A DNA stretch of 64,000 bases from Opitutaceae bacterium UBA2377 (GCA_002344205.1 DDSZ01000019.1:5728-69727); one strand, 5' to 3'. Counted from the first letter of the stretch, positions 27,034 to 36,486 are shown. Made by a program: numbers and translations. The notes: generated from the sequence alone by a model not told the origin.

Positions 27034-28073
27034 GCACCGCCTCCCTGCCCGAGATCCAGTTGCCCGCCGCCCGGCCCGCGCGCGCCCGGCACAAACCCGC
27101 GCTCCTGGTGGCCGAACTGCGCGGCATGGGCGACCTCGCCATCCTCATGCCGTTCCTGCAAAGCGCCGTGACGCGCTACGAGGTCACGCTGCTGGCCGTG
27201 CCCAACGCTGCGGGCCTGCTGGAACGGTTTGCCCCGGAGGTGGAACTGATTCCGTGCGTCGCCCCGTGGGCGCTGTTTTCCGGCGGCTGGGATCTGCCGC
27301 GCTGGCCCTGGTCGCGCCTCGCCGGGGTGATCCGCGCCCTGCGGGCACGGCACTTCAAGGCCGCGGTGTCCGTGTGGCCTCTCGTCTCGGATCAGATTTT
27401 TCTCAAGTTTGCCCGGCCGGAAAAACTCCTCGGCTTCGGCCGGCCGGGTATGCGCTGGTTGCTCGACCGCGACCTGCGGCGCGAGCAGCACACCCACCGG
27501 CCCGAGGCTTGGCGGCGGCTCGCGGCCGAGCTCGGCCTGCCCGATGTGCCCGCCGGCCGCTCGCGCCTGCGGCCGGCGCGGGCGCGTCACGTCGTGCTGC
27601 ACAGCGGCGCGTCGCAGCGCCTGCGGGTGTGGCCGCTCGACCGCTACGCCACGCTGCTCGCCAAGCTCCGCGCCGCCGGCTGGACCGCCGAAGTGTTGTG
27701 CGATGCGTGGCAGTTGCCGCGCTGGCGCGAGTTCGGCGAAACCACCGCGCGTCAGCCCGCCGGCATGGACGACCTCGTTGAGACCATCGCCCAAGGCACC
27801 GCTTTTCTCGGCAACGACTCGGGTCCGGGGCATGTCGCGGCACTGTGCGGCGTGCCCACGTTCACGATTTTCGGCCCGCAGGTGCCGGAACTGTTCAAGC
27901 CGGGCCATCCGCAGGCGGGCTGGGTCGGCGGGCTTCCCTGCCCGCACAAGCCCTGCTTCGACCACTGCCGTTTCGCCGAGCCGTTCTGCCTGACCGGCAT
28001 CGACCGCTACGATGCGTGGCGCCAGTTGGACCACTGGCTGCAAACCTTGGAGAACCGGCATGCTGAAAAATAA
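27030..28073 (+). CDS. Glycosyltransferase family 9 (heptosyltransferase-like)
   Basis: 347 residues from ATG 27030. Family-9 features are the N-terminal LLVAELRGMGDLAILMPFLQSA, the HSGASQRLRVWPLDRYATLLAKLR donor-site segment and FLGNDSGPGHVAALCGVPTFTIFGP. Such enzymes transfer ADP-heptose to the lipid A-core. It is translationally coupled to the upstream kinase and overlaps the downstream dehydrogenase by 14 bases. Membrane association is likely peripheral. The acceptor is unknown. Confidence 0.87.
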   Translation: MSTASLPEIQLPAARPARARHKPALLVAELRGMGDLAILMPFLQSAVTRYEVTLLAVPNAAGLLERFAPEVELIPCVAPWALFSGGWDLPRWPWSRLAGVIRALRARHFKAAVSVWPLVSDQIFLKFARPEKLLGFGRPGMRWLLDRDLRREQHTHRPEAWRRLAAELGLPDVPAGRSRLRPARARHVVLHSGASQRLRVWPLDRYATLLAKLRAAGWTAEVLCDAWQLPRWREFGETTARQPAGMDDLVETIAQGTAFLGNDSGPGHVAALCGVPTFTIFGPQVPELFKPGHPQAGWVGGLPCPHKPCFDHCRFAEPFCLTGIDRYDAWRQLDHWLQTLENRHAEK

Positions 28074-28839
28074 AACCGCCGTCGTCACCGGCTCCACGAG
28101 CGGAATCGGTCTCGGCATCGCGCGGGCCTTCGCCGCCGCCGGGGCCAATGTCATGCTCAACGGTTTTGGCGACCCGGCGTTGATCGCCAAGCTGTGCGCC
28201 GAACTCGCCGCGACCGGCAGCCGGGTGCAGCACCACGGCGCCGACCTGACGAAGCCGGCGGAAGTGACCGCCCTGATCCGCGAAGCCGAAGCCGCGTTCG
28301 GCACGGTGGATATCCTCGTCAACAACGCCGGTCTCCAGCACGTCGCCCCCGTGGATGAGTTTCCGCCGGAGAAGTGGCGCGAAATCCAGGACGTGGTGCT
28401 CAACGCGAGCTTCCACGCCACCCAGGCCGCATTGCCCGGCATGAAGCGGCGCAACTGGGGCCGCATCATCAACCTCGTCTCCGCGCACGGGCTCGTCGCC
28501 TCGCCTTTCAAGTCCGCCTACGTCGCGGCCAAGCACGGCTTGGTCGGCCTCACCAAAACCGTCGCGCTGGAAGTCGCCGAAACCGGCATCACCTGCAACG
28601 CGATCTGCCCCGGCTACGTGCTGACCCCGCTGGTCGAAAACCAGATCGAGGCGCAGGCCAGGGCCCACAACCTGCCGCGCGCTCGCGTCATCCGCGAGGT
28701 GATCCTCGCGGCGCAGCCGACGAAACGTTTCGTGGCGATCGAGGAAGTCGCCGCCCTCGCGCTGTTCCTCTGCGGCGAATCCGCCCGCTCCATCACGGGC
28801 GCCGCGTTGCCCATCGACGGCGGCTGGACCGCCCGCTGA
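28060..28839 (+). CDS. 3-hydroxybutyrate dehydrogenase (SDR family)
   Basis: 259 residues from ATG 28060. It interconverts 3-hydroxybutyrate and acetoacetate with NAD. The SDR marks are TGSTSGIGLGIARAFA, DILVNNAGLQHVAPV, the Ser/Tyr/Lys active site in SAHGLVASPFKSAYVAAKHG, and CPGYVLTPLVENQIEAQA, which with GLQHVAPVDEF is characteristic of this enzyme type. It fits with the thiolase and acyl-CoA synthetase further on that handle acetoacetate. It overlaps the GT9 gene, though the functions are unrelated. Confidence 0.9.
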   Translation: MLKNKTAVVTGSTSGIGLGIARAFAAAGANVMLNGFGDPALIAKLCAELAATGSRVQHHGADLTKPAEVTALIREAEAAFGTVDILVNNAGLQHVAPVDEFPPEKWREIQDVVLNASFHATQAALPGMKRRNWGRIINLVSAHGLVASPFKSAYVAAKHGLVGLTKTVALEVAETGITCNAICPGYVLTPLVENQIEAQARAHNLPRARVIREVILAAQPTKRFVAIEEVAALALFLCGESARSITGAALPIDGGWTAR

Positions 28840-28845
28840 GGTCGC

Positions 28846-28881
28846 AAAAAAGCCCGCATCGTTTGATGCGGGCTTGTTGGT
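28846..28881. terminator. Bidirectional intrinsic terminator
   Basis: Stem AGCCCGCATC/GATGCGGGCT (10 bp) with a 4-base loop, preceded by an A-run. It lies between the SDR gene and the convergent M13 peptidase. Confidence 0.88.
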
Positions 28882-28897
28882 TAAACTGCAGGAGATC

Positions 28898-30925
28898 TCA
28901 CCAGATCTTCACGCGTTCCCCGGGAGCGCGCCACATCGGGTCGCCTTCCTTGATGTCGAAGGCCTCGAAGAACTCCGGCTGGTTGACGAGCGCGCCGACG
29001 GCGCGGAACTGGCCGGGCGCGTGCGGGCCGACCATCACCTGCCGGCGCAGGGCGTCGTCGCGGTAGGCCGTGCGCCAGCCCTGCGCCCACGAGATGAAGA
29101 AACGCTGCTCGGCCGTGAAGCCGTCGATCTTCTCCGGCCGCGGTTTGCCGGCCAGCGAGCGCTGGAAGGCCTCGTAGGCGATGGAAACGCCGCCGAGGTC
29201 GGCGATGTTCTCCCCCAAGGCGAGCGCACCGTTGATGTAAAGGCCGGGCAGCGCCTCGTAGCCGTTGAACTGCTCGATGAGCTTCTGGGCGCGGGCCTGG
29301 AATTTGGCCGCGTCCTCTTCGGTCCACCAGTCGGTGAGGTTGCCGTCCGCATCGTAGCGGCGGCCCTGGTCGTCGAAGCCGTGGGTGATCTCGTGGCCGA
29401 TGACGCCGCCGATGCAGCCGTAGTTGACCGCGTCATCCATGGTGAAGTCAAAGAACGGCGGCTGGAGGATCCCGGCGGGGAACACGATCTGGTTGGCCGT
29501 GGGCTGGAAATAGGCGTTCACCGTCGGCGGGGTCATCGCCCACTCGCCCTTGTCCACCGGCTGGCCGAGCTTGGCCTGATTGTAGCGCACGCTGTAGCGG
29601 GCCACCGCGCGCGCGTTATCATAATAGGACGTCGCCACGATGTTGACGGACGAATAGTCGCGCCACTTATCCGGGTAGCCGATGCGGGCCACGAAGCGGT
29701 CGAACTTGGCGAGTGCCTTCTCGCGCGTCTCCGGGCTCATCCATTCGAGATGGGCCAGCCGGTCGCGCATGACGGCCTTGATGTTGCCGATCATCTCATC
29801 CATCCGCGCCTTGGCCTCCGGCGGATAGTGCCGGGCGACATAGATCTCGCCAAGGGCCTCGCCGAGCGCCCGGTCGGTCCAGCGCGCGGCCCGCTGCCAG
29901 CGGGGCTCCATCTGGGGCGTGCCTTGCAGCACCGTGGAATAAAAGCGGAAGGACTCCTCGTCGAAGGGCCGGGCGAGCGCCGAGGCGGCGCCGATCAGCG
30001 TGCGGTAGCGCAGGTAGGTTTTCCAATCCTCGATCGGACGCGCGGTCAAAAGGGTGTTCAGGCCTTCCAGGAACTTCGGCTGGCCCACGATCACGTAGTC
30101 GGTCGCCGAGAGATCGAGCCCGGAGTCGCGGAGCAGGTCGAGCACCGGGATGGCGCTGACCAGCGCGGCCAGCTCCGCGCGGGAGAGGCGGTTGTAGTTG
30201 GCGAGGCGGTCGCGCAGCTCCAACGGGGTCTTCGCGTTTTCCGCCAGCGCGGTTTCGAGGGACAGGATGACAGCAGCGCCGGCCTCCGCGGCCTCGGGCG
30301 AGTCGCCGGCCAGCTCGAACATCTTGGCCACGTGGTTCGCAAATTCCTCGCGGATCTTGGCAAACTGGTCGGCAAAATAGTAGTCGCGGCTCGGCAGGCT
30401 GAAGCCGCCTTGGCCGAGATAGAGCGCATTGAGATCGCTCTGCTTTTGGTCGGCCGTCACGAACTGACCGAAGAGTCCGCCGCCGCCGGTCTGACGCAGT
30501 TGGGACACCACCCGGGCGAAATCGGCGAGGTTTTCAATGCCGGCGATGAGGTCGAGCTCGGGTTGCAGCGGCGTCAGGCCGGCGGCATCAATCGCCGCGG
30601 TGTCCATCGCGGTGGAAAAATAATCGCCCACTTTCTGCCGGATGGAGCCAGCCGGATGCGTCTCTGCCGAGACCTCTTCCAGGATGGCCTTGAGGTCGCG
30701 CCAATTTTTTCCCTCCAGTGCGTCAAAGGCGCCGAAGCGCGACTTGTCGGCCGGCATTTCGAACTGTTTATACCAGCCGCCGGCGGCGAATTTGGCGAAA
30801 TCAACGCGCGGATCGACCGAGAGGTCCATGTGCTTGACCGAGAAGCCGGCGGGAACCGGATCGGCGGCCAGGGTGCAGGCCGCCAACAGGGCGCCCGCGA
30901 GCGGGATAAGACGGGGTGGGATCAT
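28898..30925 (-). CDS. pepO: M13-family (neprilysin/PepO) zinc metallopeptidase
   Basis: 675 residues from ATG 30925 (MIPPRLIPLAGALLAACTLA), with a signal peptide ending near a Cys, so it may be a lipoprotein or secreted. It has the M13 hallmarks: HEITHGFDDQGRRYD (HExxH), GENIADLGGV (third ligand Glu and Asp), VNAYFQPTANQIVFPAGILQPPF, and the conserved terminal Trp (VKIW). M13 enzymes cleave peptides up to about 40 residues. The N-terminal lobe is complete. A longer start toward 31003 adds an atypical segment and was not chosen. Confidence 0.92.
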   Translation of the reverse strand: MIPPRLIPLAGALLAACTLAADPVPAGFSVKHMDLSVDPRVDFAKFAAGGWYKQFEMPADKSRFGAFDALEGKNWRDLKAILEEVSAETHPAGSIRQKVGDYFSTAMDTAAIDAAGLTPLQPELDLIAGIENLADFARVVSQLRQTGGGGLFGQFVTADQKQSDLNALYLGQGGFSLPSRDYYFADQFAKIREEFANHVAKMFELAGDSPEAAEAGAAVILSLETALAENAKTPLELRDRLANYNRLSRAELAALVSAIPVLDLLRDSGLDLSATDYVIVGQPKFLEGLNTLLTARPIEDWKTYLRYRTLIGAASALARPFDEESFRFYSTVLQGTPQMEPRWQRAARWTDRALGEALGEIYVARHYPPEAKARMDEMIGNIKAVMRDRLAHLEWMSPETREKALAKFDRFVARIGYPDKWRDYSSVNIVATSYYDNARAVARYSVRYNQAKLGQPVDKGEWAMTPPTVNAYFQPTANQIVFPAGILQPPFFDFTMDDAVNYGCIGGVIGHEITHGFDDQGRRYDADGNLTDWWTEEDAAKFQARAQKLIEQFNGYEALPGLYINGALALGENIADLGGVSIAYEAFQRSLAGKPRPEKIDGFTAEQRFFISWAQGWRTAYRDDALRRQVMVGPHAPGQFRAVGALVNQPEFFEAFDIKEGDPMWRAPGERVKIW

Positions 30926-31005
30926 AGGAGGAAAATTGTGCCAAGGCCTGCGGCCGCTGCAACTGCGCCGCAGCCAGCGGTCGCCGGACGGGATGAACGG
31001 CATGG

Positions 31006-32400
31006 TCAGGTCATCAACCCGCCGCCCAGCGCTTCAAACCGGGCTGTGAAATGCCGCAGGACCGCCGGGGCGTGGACCATGCGCAGGCCGCGCAGTCTTT
31101 CCCGCCGCGCGTGGACGTGCCGGATGACCTCGGCCAGGTAGTCCACGTGGCTCTGGGTGTAAACCCGCCGCGGGAACGCCAGCCTCACCAGCTCCATCGC
31201 CGCCGGCTTTTCCGTGCCGTCCGGCTGACGGCCAAACATCACCGAGCCGATCTCCACGCCGCGCACCCCGCCTTCCAGATACAGCGCGCAGCTCAGCGCC
31301 CAGGCGGGATACTCCCCGGGCGGGAGGTGCGGCAGCATCGCCTTGGCATCAATGTAAACGGCATGGCCGCCGGTGGGCTGCACGATCGGCACGCCGGCTG
31401 CCGTGAGCTGCTCGCCGAGATACTCAATCGAGCGGATGCGGTAACGCAGGTAGTCCTCGTCCAACGCCTCGTAGAAGCCAACGGCCAGTGCTTCGAGATC
31501 ATAGCCCGCGAGGCCGCCGTAGGTGGGAAATCCCTCGGTGAGGATGAGATTGTTCTTCGCCCGCTCCGCCCAGCCGTCGTCGTTGAGCGCGAGGAAGCCA
31601 CCGATGTTGGCCATCCCGTCCTTCTTCGCGCTCATGGTCGCGCCGTCCGCGCAGGCAAACATCGCGCGGGCAATCTCCAGCGGGGTGACCGCGGCCCATT
31701 CCGGCTCACGCTGTTTGATGAACCAGGCGTTCTCGGCGAAGCGGCAGCAGTCGAGGAACAGCGGCACGCCGAAACGCCGGCAGAGGTCGCGCGCGCCGCG
31801 GAGGTTGGCGAGCGACACCGGCTGGCCGCCGCCGGAGTTGTTGGTGATCGTCAGCATCACCAGCGGCACTCTGCCGGGATTTTCCGCCAGGCAGCGCTCG
31901 AGCGCGGCCAGGTCCATGTTGCCCTTGAACGGCGCGCGCAGGGCGGGCTGGCGCCCTTCGGGCACGGGCAGATCGAGCGCGCTGGCGCCCCGGGCCTCGA
32001 TGTTGGCCCGGGTGGTGTCGAAATGGGTGTTGCTCGGCACGATGTCGCCCGCGTTGACCACGGTGCCGAAGAGCACGCGCTCCGCCGCGCGGCCCTGGTG
32101 GGTGGGCAGGATGTGCTTCAATCCGGTGATGTCGCGCACCGCCGCCTCGAACCGGTAGAAGGAGTCGGCCCCCGCGTAGCTCTCGTCGCCGCGCATCATG
32201 CCCGCCCACTGGTGTTTCGACATCGCGCCCGTGCCGGAGTCGGTCAGCAAATCGATGAGCACATGCTCGGCGCGCAGCAGAAAGGGATTGTAGCCGGCGG
32301 CGGTGAGAAGCGCGGCGCGCTCGGCACGGGTGGTGAACCGGATCGGCTCCACCGACTTGATGCGAAACGGCTCGATGATGGTCTTGAAGGGGGTGTCCAT
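31006..32400 (-). CDS. Tryptophanase / tyrosine phenol-lyase (PLP beta-eliminating lyase)
   Basis: 464 residues. It cleaves Trp to indole or Tyr to phenol, plus pyruvate and ammonia. Strong family matches: IEPFRIKSVEPI, LIDLLTDSGTGAMSKHQWAGMMRGDESY, THQGRAAERVLFG, ITNNSGGGQPVSL, DCCRFAENAWFIKQRE, the PLP lysine region MSAKKDGMANIGG and EGFPTYGGLAGYD. The two enzymes cannot be told apart by eye. The setting among Phe/Tyr catabolic genes leaves both open. A perfect 9-bp palindrome lies about 115 bases upstream, a possible operator. Confidence 0.88.
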   Translation of the reverse strand: MDTPFKTIIEPFRIKSVEPIRFTTRAERAALLTAAGYNPFLLRAEHVLIDLLTDSGTGAMSKHQWAGMMRGDESYAGADSFYRFEAAVRDITGLKHILPTHQGRAAERVLFGTVVNAGDIVPSNTHFDTTRANIEARGASALDLPVPEGRQPALRAPFKGNMDLAALERCLAENPGRVPLVMLTITNNSGGGQPVSLANLRGARDLCRRFGVPLFLDCCRFAENAWFIKQREPEWAAVTPLEIARAMFACADGATMSAKKDGMANIGGFLALNDDGWAERAKNNLILTEGFPTYGGLAGYDLEALAVGFYEALDEDYLRYRIRSIEYLGEQLTAAGVPIVQPTGGHAVYIDAKAMLPHLPPGEYPAWALSCALYLEGGVRGVEIGSVMFGRQPDGTEKPAAMELVRLAFPRRVYTQSHVDYLAEVIRHVHARRERLRGLRMVHAPAVLRHFTARFEALGGGLMT

Positions 32401-32513
32401 GGGGTGGCGGCGCGGACTTCATTTCACCCGGCGCCGCATGTGAGTCCAGCCGCCCATCGTAGCCCGAAAGCACCAAAATCAGCCCGGCCTGCAGCAAGCA
32501 TCGCACGGACAAC

Positions 32514-32534
32514 ATTTCACTTGTTAAGTGAAAT
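32514..32534. promoter_or_regulatory. Palindrome ATTTCACTT/AAGTGAAAT, possible operator
   Basis: Two perfect 9-base arms separated by GTT, between the synthetase stop and the tryptophanase start on the minus strand. The core ATTTCAC...GTGAAAT recurs upstream of the fecI-like gene at 45851. Its low G+C in a high-G+C genome makes it stand out. Confidence 0.45.
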
Positions 32535-32566
32535 GATTCGCCGGGGATCCGCGCAGGAACCGCCGG

Positions 32567-34489
32567 TCAAACCAGCGCGCGGATGGCATCCAGCGCCGCC
32601 GGGTTGTCCACGCTGGTGAGGTCACCGGCCGGCCGGCCGGTGAAAACGCGGAGGATGGTGCCGCGGAGGATTTTTCCGCTCCGGGTCTTGGGCAGCGCGC
32701 CGACCACATGCACCGCCTTGGGGGCGAGCGGCTTGCCCATCTGGGCCGCGACGTGGGCGATCAGTTCCCTCTCCGTCGTTTGGGCCGCGCCGGGCTTGAG
32801 CACGACGAAACACACCAGCACCTGCCCCTTGAGTTCGTCGGGCGCACCGATCACCGCCGCCTCGCTCACCGCGGGATGCGTGATCAGGACGCCCTCGACC
32901 TCGGCGGGACCGACCCGCTTGCCCGCGACCTTGATCGTGTCGTCACTGCGCCCGAGCACGAACCAAGAGCCGTCCTCGTCCTGCCGCGCCCAGTCGCCGT
33001 GATACCACACGTCGGGGAACCGGCTGAAGTAGGTTTCCAGGTAGCGCGCATCGTCGTGCAGAAAGCTCTTCGTCATCGAAGGCGCCGGCTGCTTGCACAC
33101 GAGGTGTCCGACCGTGCCGCGCGGGGCCGGTTTGCCCTCGTCGGTGAAGACATCCACATCCATGCCCAACCCCGGCCGGCCGAGCGAACACGGGCGCAGC
33201 GGCGTGAGCGGCGTCGCGGAAAGATGGCAGCCGACGATCTCGGTGCCGCCGGAAATGTTGATCACCGGGCAGCGTCCGCCGCCGATGTTTTCGAAATACC
33301 AGCGGTAGGAGGTCTCGTCCCACGGTTCGCCGGTCGAGCCGAGCACCCGGAGCCGCGACAGATCGTGCCCGCGCGGACCCTTGCCCTCGGTGACCCGCAT
33401 GAACAGCCGCACCAAGGTTGGCGAAGCCGCAAAGGTAACGACCCGCAGCCGCTCCAGCGTGCGCCAGAGCCGGTCCGCATCCGGATAATCCGGCGCGCCG
33501 TCGAAGAGCACGATGGGGGTGCGGTAAAGCAGGCAACCGATGATTTCCCAGGGGCCCATCATCCAGCCGATGTCGGTGAACCAGAAGAACGGCTCGCCCG
33601 GCCGCACATCAAAGGCGTAGCGCGTCTCCTTGCCCATCTGGGCGAGGCAGCCGGCATGCGTGTGCACGGTGCCCTTGGGCCGGCCGGTGGTGCCACTCGT
33701 GTAGATGATGAGGCAGGGCTCCTCCGCCGCGGTGCGCTCGCAGCCGGTGAAACCCGGCGCGCCGCGCAGGAAGCGCATCCAGTCCGGCCCATCGAAGCAG
33801 ATGACGCGCAGCACGCTCGGCACTTTGGCCGCGGCCGCCCGGGCGATGCCGCCGGTCGCCACGGTCTTGCCGCGCCGGTGCAGGTGCTCGACGGCAAACA
33901 GGATCTTGGCCTGACAGGACTCGATGCGCTCGACGACCGCCGCCTCGCCATAGCCGCAAAAAATGGGCACGAAGCGCGCACCGATCTTCATGGTGGCAAG
34001 CATGACCTCGACGGTCTCGATGCGCATCGGCGCGTAGAGCGCCACGCTGTCGCCCGGCCCGACACCCATGGACTTCAGCGCGCCGGCGCAATCGTCCACC
34101 GCGGCTTTCAATTCCGCGAAGGTGCGCCTGCGCCGGTCGCCGGGCACATCGGAATCCGCCTCGTAATACAACGCCACCTCGTCGCCGTGGCCGTCGCGCA
34201 CATGGCGGTCGAGGCAGTTGTGGGCGACATTGATCTCGCCGCCGACAAACCACTTCGTCCACGGAAACCCGCGCGCCCCGTCCTTCACCTGCCGAAAGGG
34301 CGTGAACCACTCGACGCCCATGTCCTTGAGCGCCGCGTCCCAGAACCACGCCGTGTCGCGCACCGACTTCGCATGCAGTTCGTCCTGGGTCGCGCAGCCT
34401 TGGGCACGCATGAACCGCGCGAGGTGCGACTCCCGCGTCCACGCGTGGCCTTCAGGATGCCAGAGGTATTCGGGGTTCATTGCTGTCAT
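32567..34489 (-). CDS. Short-chain acyl-CoA / acetoacetyl-CoA synthetase-like AMP-forming ligase
   Basis: 640 residues. An AMP-binding ligase that activates a short carboxylic acid to its CoA thioester. Core motifs: LIIYTSGTTGRPKGTVHTH (A3), INISGGTEIVG (A5), VWYHGDWARQDEDG (A7), GRSDDTIKVAGKRVGPAEVEG (A8) and PKTRSGKILRG with the acetylatable lysine (A10). The N-terminal ACAS_N-like segment and length fit acetyl-/propionyl- or acetoacetyl-CoA synthetases. Acetoacetate is a product of tyrosine breakdown, which fits the neighbouring thiolase, but substrate specificity is inferred only. ATG 34480 is an alternative start. Confidence 0.85.
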   Translation of the reverse strand: MTAMNPEYLWHPEGHAWTRESHLARFMRAQGCATQDELHAKSVRDTAWFWDAALKDMGVEWFTPFRQVKDGARGFPWTKWFVGGEINVAHNCLDRHVRDGHGDEVALYYEADSDVPGDRRRRTFAELKAAVDDCAGALKSMGVGPGDSVALYAPMRIETVEVMLATMKIGARFVPIFCGYGEAAVVERIESCQAKILFAVEHLHRRGKTVATGGIARAAAAKVPSVLRVICFDGPDWMRFLRGAPGFTGCERTAAEEPCLIIYTSGTTGRPKGTVHTHAGCLAQMGKETRYAFDVRPGEPFFWFTDIGWMMGPWEIIGCLLYRTPIVLFDGAPDYPDADRLWRTLERLRVVTFAASPTLVRLFMRVTEGKGPRGHDLSRLRVLGSTGEPWDETSYRWYFENIGGGRCPVINISGGTEIVGCHLSATPLTPLRPCSLGRPGLGMDVDVFTDEGKPAPRGTVGHLVCKQPAPSMTKSFLHDDARYLETYFSRFPDVWYHGDWARQDEDGSWFVLGRSDDTIKVAGKRVGPAEVEGVLITHPAVSEAAVIGAPDELKGQVLVCFVVLKPGAAQTTERELIAHVAAQMGKPLAPKAVHVVGALPKTRSGKILRGTILRVFTGRPAGDLTSVDNPAALDAIRALV

Positions 34490-34557
34490 GGCCGCGGAGT
34501 CATGGAGACGCGGAGAGTTTCCTTATCTTCTCCGCGCCTCCGTGTCTTCGTGGCAAA

Positions 34558-35736
34558 TCAAATGATTTCCACGCACGCCGCCAAGCCCTCGCCGCCGCCG
34601 ATGCAGATGGCGGCGACGCCGCGTTTCAGGCCGCGCTGGCGGAGCGCATGGATGAGCGTGACGAGGATGCGTGCGCCGGAGCAGCCGATGGGATGGCCGA
34701 GCGCGATGGCACCGCCGTTCACGTTGACCTTGTCCGCGGCGACGCCGAGTTCGCGCATGAATGCCATCGGCACCACGGCGAAGGCTTCGTTCACTTCCCA
34801 GAGATCCACGTCGCCAACCTGCCAGCCAGCCGACTTGAGCGCGTGCTGCGCCGCCTGCACCGGCGCGGTGGTGAACCACACGGGGTCCTGCGCATGACCG
34901 CCGAACGCGACGAGCCGGGCCACGGGTTTCAACCCGTGTCGCTGCGCGGCCTCGGCGGGCGCGAGCACGAGCGCGGCGGCGCCGTCGTTGATCGAGGAGG
35001 CGTTGGCGGGCGTGATGGTGCCATCCTTTTGGAAAGCGGCCTTCAGGGTCGGGATCTTTTCATATTTCACCTTCGCCGGACCTTCATCGTGCTCGATCTT
35101 GGTCACGTTGCCCTTGGGGTCGGTGAGTTCGACCGGCGTGATCTCCGCCGCAAAACGGCCTTCCTTCTGCGCGGCGTTGGCACGTTGGAAGGATTCGATG
35201 GCGTAGGCGTCCTGCTGCTCGCGGGAAAATTTGTATTGGGCCGCGCATTGCTCGGCGCAGTTGCCCATGTGCAGGTTGTTGTAGGGATCCCAGAGCCCGT
35301 CGGTGATCAGCGAATCCACCACCTGTTGGTGGCCTAGCCGGTAGCCGTCGCGCGCCTTGGGCAACAGGTAGGGCGCCTGCGACATGTTTTCCATGCCGCC
35401 GGCGACGACGAATTCGCCCATGCCCGCACCCAGCAGATGCGCACCCTGCATCACGGCCTGCAGGCCGGAGCCGCAGACCTTGTGGATCGTCACGGCACGG
35501 GCGGACGGCGGGAGGCCGGCATGGATGGCAGCCTGGCGCGCCGGCGCCTGGCCCTGCCCGGCCTGGAGCACGTTGCCCATGAGCACGTCGGTGACATTGG
35601 CCGGCGCGACGCCGGCGCGGGCCACCGCGCCCTTGATGGCGGCGGCGCCGAGCCTCGCGGCGGGAACGGAGGCAAGCCCGCCTTGGAAGGCGGCGATGGG
35701 GGTGCGCGTGGCGGAGAGGATGACGATGTCGGGCAT
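34558..35736 (-). CDS. Acetyl-CoA acetyltransferase (thiolase)
   Basis: 392 residues. It cleaves acetoacetyl-CoA to two acetyl-CoA, or the reverse. Catalytic positions: Cys in KVCGSGLQAVMQGAH, His in NGGAIALGHPIGCSGAR, Cys in AAICIGGGEGLA. The start SATRTPIAAFQGGLASVPA and the end are classical thiolase II. It follows the flavin reductase-like gene on the same strand. Without the inserted repeat element (35743-35830) the spacing would be 5 bases. This suggests an original operon with flavin reductase and hmgA for aromatic breakdown. Confidence 0.95.
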   Translation of the reverse strand: MPDIVILSATRTPIAAFQGGLASVPAARLGAAAIKGAVARAGVAPANVTDVLMGNVLQAGQGQAPARQAAIHAGLPPSARAVTIHKVCGSGLQAVMQGAHLLGAGMGEFVVAGGMENMSQAPYLLPKARDGYRLGHQQVVDSLITDGLWDPYNNLHMGNCAEQCAAQYKFSREQQDAYAIESFQRANAAQKEGRFAAEITPVELTDPKGNVTKIEHDEGPAKVKYEKIPTLKAAFQKDGTITPANASSINDGAAALVLAPAEAAQRHGLKPVARLVAFGGHAQDPVWFTTAPVQAAQHALKSAGWQVGDVDLWEVNEAFAVVPMAFMRELGVAADKVNVNGGAIALGHPIGCSGARILVTLIHALRQRGLKRGVAAICIGGGEGLAACVEII

Positions 35737-35742
35737 GGGGGT

Positions 35743-35830
35743 ATTTATCGTTCTCGTTCTCTTACTCGTAATCGTTCTCTCAATACTGAACCAAGCAGAG
35801 AACGAGAAAGATTACGAGAATGAGAACGAT
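35743..35830. mobile_element. MITE-like inverted-repeat element, copy 2
   Basis: An 88-base element with the same GTTCTC/GAGAAC repeat design as copy 1, arms from 35747 to 35830. It is flanked by an exact 7-bp direct repeat TGGGGGT at 35736-35742 and 35831-35837. It lies between the flavin reductase stop and the thiolase start, the same type of position as copy 1. No ORF inside. Confidence 0.75.
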
Positions 35831-35836
35831 TGGGGG

Positions 35837-36445
35837 TCAATCCGGGCGCTCGATGGTGAAGATTTCGCGCGTGGTCGCGTAATCCTCGCCGCCGAGGCGG
35901 CCGATAAGGTCGAGCTTGCGGGCGTCGGGCCGGCCGTCGGCGCCAAGGATGGCGTCGCTGATGTGGGCCGCGTGGATGCGGCCGAAGACCACATTGGCCG
36001 CGAGCGGGCCTTCACCGATATGGACGATGCGATCCAGCGTGCACTCAAAGGCCACAGGCGCCGCAGCGACCCGGGGCGGGCGGACCTTTGTCGAGGGCGC
36101 AGAAACTATGCCGAACTTTTCGAACTCGCTGTCACCGTAGGGCAGCAGGGCCGCGGTGCGGTTCATCTGCTCGCCCAGTTCGTGCGAGACGAGGTTCACG
36201 ACAAACTCGGGCACGGCCTCGATGTTGCGCACGGTATCCTTCTTCACGCCCTGCCGGTTGTTGACCGGCACAAACATCAGGGTCGGCGGATTGGCGGTGA
36301 TGCCTTGGAAGAAGGAAAAAGGGGCGAGGTTGGTTTTGCCGTCGGCCGAGATGGTGGAAACCCAGGCGATCGGTCGCGGCAGGATCGTGGAAATCATCCA
36401 CTGGTAGGCCGTGCGGGCGTCGAGGGCGGAAAAATCGAGCTGCAT
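35837..36445 (-). CDS. Flavin reductase-like FMN-binding protein
   Basis: 202 residues of the flavin reductase-like/flavoredoxin split-barrel family. Features: YQWMISTILPRPIAWVSTISADGKTNLAPFSFFQGITANPP (FMN-binding region), VRNIEAVPEFVVNLVS, and PVAFECTLDRIV with GRIHAAHI. Members reduce or carry FMN, often for an oxygenase partner. It is next to hmgA and upstream of thiolase, so it may be in the aromatic degradation operon. A partner oxygenase is not evident. Confidence 0.87.
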   Translation of the reverse strand: MQLDFSALDARTAYQWMISTILPRPIAWVSTISADGKTNLAPFSFFQGITANPPTLMFVPVNNRQGVKKDTVRNIEAVPEFVVNLVSHELGEQMNRTAALLPYGDSEFEKFGIVSAPSTKVRPPRVAAAPVAFECTLDRIVHIGEGPLAANVVFGRIHAAHISDAILGADGRPDARKLDLIGRLGGEDYATTREIFTIERPD

Positions 36446-36486
36446 GGTGGGATCAGGAGAAGCCGCGGCGGCGGAGATGGCAACCT

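Noticed and set aside
28898-31003. Longer start for the M13 peptidase at 31003
   Set aside because: The extra N-terminal residues lack a signal-like composition; ATG 30925 gives a proper signal peptide.
28874-31141. 755-residue plus-strand ORF
   Set aside because: Antisense to the M13 peptidase, which has all catalytic motifs on the minus strand.
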